A stretch of 12,636 nucleotides of DNA from Wenzhouxiangella sp. (lineage in GTDB: Bacteria > Pseudomonadota > Gammaproteobacteria > Xanthomonadales > Wenzhouxiangellaceae), in the NCBI GenBank assembly GCA_007119095.1, contig SKQI01000265.1, forward strand, positions 1 through 12,636, written 5' to 3'. The position numbers and the translations under genes are program-made. Shown in pieces: positions 7,671 through 12,636 of the stretch. The notes beneath the pieces were generated by a model. It saw only the letters and a list, made by a program, of their open reading frames with translations, was not told the DNA's origin and searched no databases. Positions within the stretch are counted from its first letter, which is position 1. Each line of letters starts with the position of its first letter.

Positions 7671-8480
7671 TTACCGTCTGGCGGCCTGGGCCGCGCGTGC
7701 GCGCGGCCCGTGAAAGTAATTCTGGACCCAATCGTGGTCGAAGGCGGCTACCTCGTCGATCGGTCCGATCGTCAGAATGCGTTTTTCGCCCAACACCGCG
7801 ATTCGGTCACAGATGGCATACAGCGTATCAAGATCGTGGGTAATCAGGAACACCGTCAGACCCAGCGACTGTTTCAAAGTCAGCAGAAGATCGTCGAATG
7901 CAGCCGCGCCGATGGGGTCCAGCCCCGCCGTGGGCTCGTCGAGAAACAGCAACTCGGGGTCCAGGGCCAAGGCCCGGGCCAGACCAGCGCGCTTGCGCAT
8001 GCCGCCTGACAGCTCAGAGGGCAGCTTTGGCGCCGCTTCTGCCGACAGACCCACCAGGCGTATCTTGAGCAGGGCCAGCTCGTGGCGCAGCCGCGCCGAC
8101 AACGACGGGAACTGGGCCTTGATCGGCACTTCGACATTCTCGGCCACGCTCAGCGAGGAAAACAGGGCACCGTCCTGAAACAGCACACCACTGCGGCGGC
8201 GCAGCGATTCCAGGCCACCGGCCCGGTCGATACGCTGACCGAACACCTCGATCTGCCCACCCTGAGGTGGGCGCAGGCCGAGGATGGTTCGCATCAGTAC
8301 CGATTTGCCGGTGCCGGAGCCGCCGACCACGCCGAGGATTTCACCCCGCTGCACCTCCAGATCCAGGCCCTGGTGCACGACCTGGCTGCCAAACTGGTTC
8401 TTCAGTCCGCGAATGACGATTGGGGATTCTGCGATCGGCGATTCTGCGATCGGTGACTCTGCAATGGGCGCCTCGCTCAC
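7671..8480 (-). CDS. ABC transporter ATP-binding protein (MlaF-like)
   Basis: Cytoplasmic ATPase (269 residues) that powers the adjacent permease and MCE protein. Visible motifs are Walker A GGSGTGKS (53-60), Q-loop Q102 in LFQDGALFSSLSVAENV, signature LSGGM (157-161), Walker B LLFLDEP (177-183) and switch His H215 in LITHD. The order and the FQDGALFSSL block are those of MlaF/Ttg2A proteins. The start is GTG 8480, overlapping the permease stop in GTGA (8477-8480), with GGAG at 8489-8492, 8 bases upstream. The frame is open further upstream to 8615, but that part is low-complexity and overlaps the permease gene. The N-terminus is unusual: residues 7-21 are three copies of AESPI placed before the first beta strand (IVIRGLKNQF). 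This looks like slippage-driven expansion and is unlikely to affect catalysis. Confidence 0.93.
   Translation of the reverse strand: MSEAPIAESPIAESPIAESPIVIRGLKNQFGSQVVHQGLDLEVQRGEILGVVGGSGTGKSVLMRTILGLRPPQGGQIEVFGQRIDRAGGLESLRRRSGVLFQDGALFSSLSVAENVEVPIKAQFPSLSARLRHELALLKIRLVGLSAEAAPKLPSELSGGMRKRAGLARALALDPELLFLDEPTAGLDPIGAAAFDDLLLTLKQSLGLTVFLITHDLDTLYAICDRIAVLGEKRILTIGPIDEVAAFDHDWVQNYFHGPRARAAQAARR
8418..8462 (-). repeat. Three in-frame 15-bp tandem repeats in the ATPase gene
   Basis: On the minus strand three consecutive 15-bp units (8462-8448, 8447-8433, 8432-8418) each encode AESPI. Units differ only at third codon positions (GAG/GAA; TCA/TCG/TCC; CCG/CCA). A partial fourth copy (API) precedes them. 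The unit length is a multiple of three, so copy-number change keeps the frame. Confidence 0.85.
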
Positions 8481-9589
8481 CAGCCTATCTCCATGAAAAA
8501 CACGGCGGCGACAGCGTTGATCACGATCACCAGGGTGATGCTCTGAACCACCGCCGAGGTGGTGCGCTCGCCCACCGACTGGGCCGTGCCGCCGACCTTG
8601 AAGCCTTCCAGGCACCCTACCAGCGCGATGACCAGGGCAAACAGCGGTGCCTTGACCAGGCCGACCAGGTAGTGACGCAGCTCGATACTGTCGTAAACCC
8701 GGCTGATATACATCTCGACCGGAATCCCCAGCGAGAACAGCGCTACCAGCATGCCACCCAGCAGCCCGGCCAGCATCGCAAACACCGCCAGCAGCGGCAG
8801 CATGATCAGCAGCGCCGTCAGCCGCGGGATCACCAGCAGCGCCACCGGGTCCAGACCGATCGTGCGCATGGCATCGATTTCCTCACGGCTCTTCATCGTG
8901 CCGATCTGGGCGGTAAAGGCGCTGGCCGTGCGTCCGGCCAGCAAAATGGCAGTCAGCAACACGCCCATTTCGCGCAGGAAAGCGTAGGCAACGAGGTCGA
9001 CCACGAACAACTCGGCGCCAAAATCACGGAGCACGGTAGCACCCAGAAAGGCCACCACCGCGCCAATCAGAAAACTGAGCAGGGCAACCAGGGGCAAGGC
9101 ATCGAGCCCGGTCTGTTCCATATGGTGCACGGTCGCCGTCGGACGCCACAGGCGCGGGTTGGGCAGCACCTTGACCAGGGTGACCAGGGTTTGCCCGGTG
9201 AAGGCCAGCAATTGCACCCCGTGCGTCCAGGTCTCGACCACCGCCTCACCGACATGGGCCAGCAGCCGCCGCCAGCGTGCCTCGCGAACCACGGGCTCGC
9301 GATCATCGGCCGCCTGGGCGCGGGCCACCGCGTCAAGCAAGGCGCGGTGCTGATCGGACAAGGTGATCGCATCGGGCGCGATATCGAAGCGATCCGCCAG
9401 ACGCAGCAGCAGCAGCGCGCCGGCCGCATCCAGGGCGCTGATATCACCGCCATCCAGCGCCTTGACCGGGCGACGCAGCCGCGCGATTTCGCCGGCCAGG
9501 CGATCTGCCTGATCAAGCCGCCAAGGGCCGGCCAGACGCAGCTTTTCCTCTGACCCGGAAACGGTCTCGATCGTTGGGCGTTCAGCCAT
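8477..9589 (-). CDS. MlaE-family ABC permease with N-terminal STAS domain (MlaB-MlaE fusion)
   Basis: Inner-membrane permease (370 residues) of an MCE transporter. Residues about 12-95 form a STAS/MlaB-like domain (LAGPWRLDQADRLAGEIARL, then LDGGDISALDAAGALLLLRL), a role filled by the separate protein MlaB in E. coli. Residues about 110-370 are the MlaE domain, with LLAGRTASAFTAQIGTMKS (216-234), the coupling segment EEIDAMRTIGLDPV (236-249), and GFKVGGTAQSVGERTTSAVV near the C-terminus, between several hydrophobic helices. It is first of four operon genes; its TGA overlaps the ATPase GTG. ATG 9589 (MAERPTIE) is preferred over ATG 9616, which adds nine residues; neither has a clear Shine-Dalgarno site. 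The 70-bp gap before the sulfotransferase-like gene shows no terminator and no convincing promoter, so read-through from upstream is possible. Confidence 0.92.
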   Translation of the reverse strand: MAERPTIETVSGSEEKLRLAGPWRLDQADRLAGEIARLRRPVKALDGGDISALDAAGALLLLRLADRFDIAPDAITLSDQHRALLDAVARAQAADDREPVVREARWRRLLAHVGEAVVETWTHGVQLLAFTGQTLVTLVKVLPNPRLWRPTATVHHMEQTGLDALPLVALLSFLIGAVVAFLGATVLRDFGAELFVVDLVAYAFLREMGVLLTAILLAGRTASAFTAQIGTMKSREEIDAMRTIGLDPVALLVIPRLTALLIMLPLLAVFAMLAGLLGGMLVALFSLGIPVEMYISRVYDSIELRHYLVGLVKAPLFALVIALVGCLEGFKVGGTAQSVGERTTSAVVQSITLVIVINAVAAVFFMEIGW

Positions 9590-9659
9590 GCCGGGAGTAA
9601 AGCAACACACAAGCATTCATCTGCTTAAGGTAGCAGAATGCACGGCCAATCATGCCAGA

Positions 9660-10397
9660 TCAGGTGCCTTGGCCAGGCACCAGGCGATGCGCCATCAGCG
9701 ACTGATACAGCGGCTGGCAGGCCGCGGCAACATCGGCGGCAACCCCCGACAGGCTGATGCTTTGCTGTCGGGGCGACTGGAAACCGGTCGAGGCCTGTAC
9801 CGACGCATACCAGTGCGGCGCCCAGATGCCGTCGCTGTCCCTGGGCCCAGGCGGCCAGCTGAGCATGCCGTCGTCGTAGCCGATGTCCAGATGATGGCAC
9901 AGCGCCTGAAGATGGCCGCGCGGATTGTCCAGAAAAGCATCGCTGTCGATTACCGGCGGCGGCGCCTGTTGTCCACTGAGCCAGTCAAACAGCTTGATCT
10001 GACGCGGCAGGCCGATGTCATCCGGCGTGATCTGCTCGGTGCCGCGGGCGCGGACGTAGGAAGCAACCACCGCTTCGGGTCGGCGCACCAGGAAGACGTT
10101 GGTCAGGCTGGCGATCCAGTCCCAGTCCATGCCGTCGATCAGGTGGTGGCACATGTGCTTCTGGTACCACAGCGGCAGGCCGTCGGGGTTGGGGCCGGTC
10201 AGCTCGGCCACGACCTTGCGCCAGTCGGTTTCGCCGGCCGCGATGACTTCATCGCGCCCCGGATGATCGGCACCGCTGTCGGCCAGCCAGGCCGCGTAGA
10301 GCGGCTCATCGACCACCGTGCAGTCGGGACGGTTTTCCCAGGCCCGCATCATCGCGGTTGAAATATTGCGCGGCCCGGACCACATCGCAATCTTCAT
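9660..10397 (-). CDS. Sulfotransferase-like P-loop protein
   Basis: Soluble 245-residue protein with a sulfotransferase-type P-loop fold. The N-terminal strand-loop MKIAMWSGPRNISTAMM (1-17) takes the place of the 5'-phosphosulfate loop, VVDEPLYAAWL (28-38) follows it, and FLVRRPEAVVASYVR (102-116) has the Arg/Ser pair (R105, S113) that contacts the 3'-phosphate of PAPS in the family. Later blocks are VIDSDAFLDNPRGHLQALCHHL and DGIWAPHWYASVQASTGF. The acceptor is unknown and catalysis is unproven; related proteins might use PAPS or another nucleotide. The start ATG lies inside the ATGA overlap (10394-10397) with the aminotransferase stop and has GGAG at 10404-10407, 6 bases upstream, so the two are probably translationally coupled. 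The frame is open to 10616, but that extension is antisense-like sequence within the aminotransferase gene. Confidence 0.82.
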   Translation of the reverse strand: MKIAMWSGPRNISTAMMRAWENRPDCTVVDEPLYAAWLADSGADHPGRDEVIAAGETDWRKVVAELTGPNPDGLPLWYQKHMCHHLIDGMDWDWIASLTNVFLVRRPEAVVASYVRARGTEQITPDDIGLPRQIKLFDWLSGQQAPPPVIDSDAFLDNPRGHLQALCHHLDIGYDDGMLSWPPGPRDSDGIWAPHWYASVQASTGFQSPRQQSISLSGVAADVAAACQPLYQSLMAHRLVPGQGT

Positions 10398-11269
10398 TGT
10401 TGTCTCCGAGCGACGTCCTTTTGTAGAAGCTCCGCGTAGAGACTCTGTAACTTTTCGGTCAGGGCTCCGGGGACCGGCCCCGGCAAGCGACGCCCATCGA
10501 CCTGGCGCACGGGGGTAATGCCGCCCAGGGTACCGGTAACGAAGCACTCGTCGGCACCGTAAACCTCGGTCAGGCTGAAATCCTTTTCGAAGGCCTCGAT
10601 TCCCTGCTCGCGGCACAGGGCAAGCACATTGCCGCGGGTGATCCCGCCCAGGCAGTAGCCGCCGGCCGAGGTCCAGACTTCGCCTGATCGGACGATAAAA
10701 AAGTGAGTCGAGTTACAGGTAGCAACAAACCCGCGCGGGTCCAGCATCAGCGCCTCGTCTGCACCTGCCTGGTTGGCCTGGATGCAGGCCATGATGCAGT
10801 TGAACTTGGAATGGGAGTTGATCTTCTGATCCTGGACATCAGGCGAGCCCCGCCGCACATGCACGGTAAACAGGTCGAGGCCGCGCCTGGCCGCTGCCGG
10901 ATCGTGCGGACTCAGCGCCGGCACGATGACGACGGTGGCCGAGCCCAGGGCCAAACGCGGATCCTGGTAAGGCTGGCGGCGCCGGCCGCGAGTGACCATC
11001 ACCCGCAAATGGGCATCGCCAATGAGCTGGTTGGCGGCGATGGTTTGCTCGATGGCCTGACTCAGCTCCTCACGACTCAGGCCCACATCCAGCATGATCG
11101 CCTTCGCGGTGGCATAGAGTCGATCCAGGTGCGGCTCGAGAAAGGCTGGCTGGCCGCTGGCTACCCTTAGGCCCTCCCAAACCCCGTCGCCGAGCACGAA
11201 ACCGCTGTCAAACACCGACACCATCGCCTGATCCTCATCGAACAGGCGACCGTTGATCCAGATTTTCAA
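10394..11269 (-). CDS. Class IV aminotransferase (BCAT/D-amino acid aminotransferase-like)
   Basis: PLP-dependent enzyme of fold type IV (291 residues), the family of IlvE, D-amino acid aminotransferase and PabC. Visible are the N-terminal MKIWINGRLFDEDQAMVSVFDSGFVLGDGVWEGLRV, a lysine for the PLP Schiff base most likely at K149 (DQKIN; K155 is the alternative), and the phosphate-binding region CLGGITRGNVLAL (206-218) plus GTLGGITPV (246-254). The segment that normally carries the glutamate contacting the pyridine nitrogen reads VATCNSTHFF (182-191), with Thr184 at the Glu position and His189 at the usual Asn. Substrate cannot be assigned; annotation as branched-chain aminotransferase would be a guess. 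The start is TTG 11269, supported by the family-typical MKIWING and a strong ribosome site; no ATG exists before residue 16. It overlaps the next gene by 4 bp. Confidence 0.88.
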   Translation of the reverse strand: MKIWINGRLFDEDQAMVSVFDSGFVLGDGVWEGLRVASGQPAFLEPHLDRLYATAKAIMLDVGLSREELSQAIEQTIAANQLIGDAHLRVMVTRGRRRQPYQDPRLALGSATVVIVPALSPHDPAAARRGLDLFTVHVRRGSPDVQDQKINSHSKFNCIMACIQANQAGADEALMLDPRGFVATCNSTHFFIVRSGEVWTSAGGYCLGGITRGNVLALCREQGIEAFEKDFSLTEVYGADECFVTGTLGGITPVRQVDGRRLPGPVPGALTEKLQSLYAELLQKDVARRQQ

Positions 11270-11277
11270 GCGCCTGT

Positions 11278-11282
11278 CCTCC
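11278..11282 (-). promoter_or_regulatory. Ribosome binding site fixing a TTG start
   Basis: GGAGG on the minus strand (11282-11278) lies 8 bases before the TTG at 11269-11267. It is the strongest such site in the window and supports the rare initiation codon of the aminotransferase gene. Confidence 0.75.
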
Positions 11283-11305
11283 GGCCGATTCGCATTACAC
11301 GATTT

Positions 11306-11402
11306 CGATCATACCCGGCTATCGGTCAGGCGATGAGTCCAGCGATCGGTCCGACGATCATTCCCGGCAATCATTCCCGGCGATCATTCCGACGATCGGT
11401 CA
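11306..11402. repeat. Degenerate 12-13 bp tandem repeat at the end of ubiM
   Basis: Eight copies of a 10-bp core resembling CGATCATTCC or CGATCGGTCC (plus strand) are separated by 2 or 3 bases. Cores lie at 11306-11315, 11319-11328, 11331-11340, 11343-11352, 11355-11364, 11368-11377, 11381-11390 and 11393-11402. The three right-hand copies are inside the ubiM reading frame and encode its end (TDRRNDRRE and the stop). The other five fill most of the 101-bp spacer before the aminotransferase gene. Copies 5-7 are the most alike. Confidence 0.82.
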
Positions 11403-12573
11403 GACTGCGGGCAATCAGGCGGCGAAATGGCGGCAGGCGGCTGGCCGAGCGCAGGGCGGCTCGGCGCAGCAGACGGCCCGGAGCCGAGGTGCTGGTGTAG
11501 AGGCTGACGATAGCGCCCGTGGCCAGGTACAGCGGCAGGCTGTAGCGGCGGTGCTCGCGCTGGTAGGCCTGCAGCAACTGCGTGTTGGCAAAGTCCGCTC
11601 CGCAGCGACTGGCTGCCTGGATTCGCCTGGCCAGGGCCTCGATGCTGACAAGACCAAGATTGAAGCCGTGCGCGGTCACCGGGTGCATGCCGACAGCGGC
11701 ATCGCCGATCGCCGCAAAGCAGGCGCTGACCAGGCGATCCGGCCAGACCCCGACCAGTGGATAGACACAGCGTTGGCTGGCCAGCTGCATGGCCCCGAGT
11801 CGGTGCTGGTAGCGCGCGCTGATCTCGCGATCGAAAACCGCCGGCTCCAGCCCCTCCAGGCGCTGGACCTCGGCATCCGGCAATGTGATGACGGCCGAGG
11901 CCTGGTTGCCGTTGAGCGGCAGCAGGGCCAGGGTCTGGTCACGTCCGAACCATTCCCAGGCCACGTGCTGGTGATCCTGCTCCAGCGCCATCCGGCAGAC
12001 CAGCATGGAGCGACCGAAATCACGCTGGCGAGCGGCAATACCAAAAGCCCGCCGGGTAGATGAGAAGCGCCCATCGGCTGCGATCACCAGGCGTGCGGTC
12101 AGCATGCGGCCATCATCCAGGTGCAAGCCGGTGTGGCCAGGCCCGCGTTCAACGCCGCTAACACGGCTGTCGCTGAAAAGACTGCCCGAATCGTGCTGGC
12201 GAAAAGCCTGAAATGCGCAGGCCCTGATCCGATGATTGGGAACGAGATAGCCGAGCTGATCGGCGCCGCCATCACGATGACTGATGCGCATCGGCTTCGG
12301 GTCATTGCCGTCAAAGACCCAGGCATCGCGCAGGGCACTAATCTCTGCCGGATGCAGCAAGGCCCAGATACCGAGACGCTCCAGAAAACACTGCGAGGCG
12401 TGAGTCAGGGCGATTTCACGACCGTCGAAAGGCGGATCGGCCAGCGTCGAGTCGGGCGCCGGGTCGACGACAGCAACACTCAGACCTGTGTCGGCCAGGG
12501 CAACAGCCATGCACAACCCAGCTGGCCCGGCACCAACAATGGCGATATCGAAGCGAGTGGCGGACTCGGACAT
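11371..12573 (-). CDS. ubiM: UbiM-type FAD-dependent ubiquinone hydroxylase
   Basis: Flavoprotein monooxygenase of the UbiH/UbiF/Coq6 family (400 residues) that hydroxylates the aromatic ring during aerobic ubiquinone synthesis at the inner membrane. Motifs: the FAD Rossmann GAGPAG (14-19); DGREIALTH (50-58); GYLVPNHRIR; the AADGRF segment; and the second FAD motif GDAAVGMHPVTAHGFNLGL (290-308). The blocks GRSMLVCRMALEQDHQHVAW, EWFGRDQTLALLPLNG and MHPVTAHGFNLGL are distinctive of UbiM rather than UbiH or UbiF; UbiM proteins are known to vary in which ring carbons they hydroxylate. ATG 12573 is chosen because GGAGG (12590-12586) directly abuts the upstream GTG 12585 and would block it, while it lies 12 bases before the ATG. 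The last ten or so residues are written by the tandem repeat and look non-native. No other ubi gene is in view. Confidence 0.9.
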   Translation of the reverse strand: MSESATRFDIAIVGAGPAGLCMAVALADTGLSVAVVDPAPDSTLADPPFDGREIALTHASQCFLERLGIWALLHPAEISALRDAWVFDGNDPKPMRISHRDGGADQLGYLVPNHRIRACAFQAFRQHDSGSLFSDSRVSGVERGPGHTGLHLDDGRMLTARLVIAADGRFSSTRRAFGIAARQRDFGRSMLVCRMALEQDHQHVAWEWFGRDQTLALLPLNGNQASAVITLPDAEVQRLEGLEPAVFDREISARYQHRLGAMQLASQRCVYPLVGVWPDRLVSACFAAIGDAAVGMHPVTAHGFNLGLVSIEALARRIQAASRCGADFANTQLLQAYQREHRRYSLPLYLATGAIVSLYTSTSAPGRLLRRAALRSASRLPPFRRLIARSLTDRRNDRRE

Positions 12574-12636
12574 GGGTTCAGACACCCTCCGGGATTCAAG
12601 ACCTGGTCAGCATAGCCGTTCCTGCCGATCGAATAA

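Noticed and set aside
8433..8456. CGATCGG words shared with the tract at 11306-11402
   Set aside because: The likeness is limited to about 8 bases, the unit lengths differ (15 versus 12-13), and one tract is codon-phased. Probably coincidence in GATC-rich sequence.
8481..8615. N-terminal extension of the ATPase
   Set aside because: It overlaps the permease coding region, has an Arg/Gly/His-rich translation, and a good ribosome site supports GTG 8480.
8420..9553. A 377-codon open frame opposite the permease and ATPase genes
   Set aside because: The product is low-complexity, rich in Gln, His and Arg, and mirrors the MlaE-like gene. It is a shadow frame.
10398..10616. 73-residue N-terminal extension of the sulfotransferase-like protein
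   Set aside because: The extension is Arg-rich shadow sequence within the aminotransferase gene. ATG 10397 has a good ribosome site and starts exactly at the P-loop strand.

Overview
The window is high-GC chromosomal DNA from a gammaproteobacterium. The evidence is a gammaproteobacterial-type valyl-tRNA synthetase, a UbiM-type ubiquinone hydroxylase, an outer-membrane MCE/ABC lipid transport operon, and dense gene packing with ATGA or GTGA overlaps. A Xanthomonadales/Chromatiales-like lineage is plausible, but I cannot fix the genus from sequence alone.

Layout. 1-2637 (+) is the 3' part of valS; the window opens inside the synthetase HIGH motif. 2638-2891 is a spacer with a wide 12-bp inverted repeat and the rho-independent terminator of the next gene. 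2892-4436 (-) is an AbgT-family inner-membrane transporter. 4437-4877 is a 441-bp divergent spacer that holds a likely AbgT promoter and a 273-bp non-autonomous insertion element (MITE) with 21-bp terminal inverted repeats and a TTAG target duplication. 4878-5984 (+) is a receiver protein with a degenerate GGDEF domain.

6022-9589 (-) is a four-gene operon read right to left: a STAS-MlaE permease fusion, an MlaF-like ATPase, an MlaD-like MCE protein and an outer-membrane auxiliary lipoprotein. It has the same gene content as LinKLMN-type lipid transporters. 9660-11269 (-) is an overlapping pair, a sulfotransferase-like P-loop protein and a class IV aminotransferase. 11306-11402 is a degenerate 12-13 bp tandem repeat that forms the end of the next gene. 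11371-12573 (-) is ubiM, a flavin hydroxylase of ubiquinone synthesis.

How the genes relate. The four transport genes are translationally coupled or nearly so and should form one envelope complex moving lipids or other hydrophobic molecules between the two membranes. The sulfotransferase/aminotransferase pair is probably co-translated and matches a fusion protein known in plants. All seven genes from ubiM leftward share a strand with gaps of 101 bp or less and no evident terminator between them, so a long transcript is possible. valS, the transporter and the receiver protein look like unrelated single units. No tRNA, rRNA, CRISPR array, phage or toxin-antitoxin module was seen. The best leads are the MITE, the receiver/degenerate-GGDEF protein that keeps its c-di-GMP inhibitory-site motif, the sulfotransferase/aminotransferase couple, and the repeat tract writing the end of UbiM.
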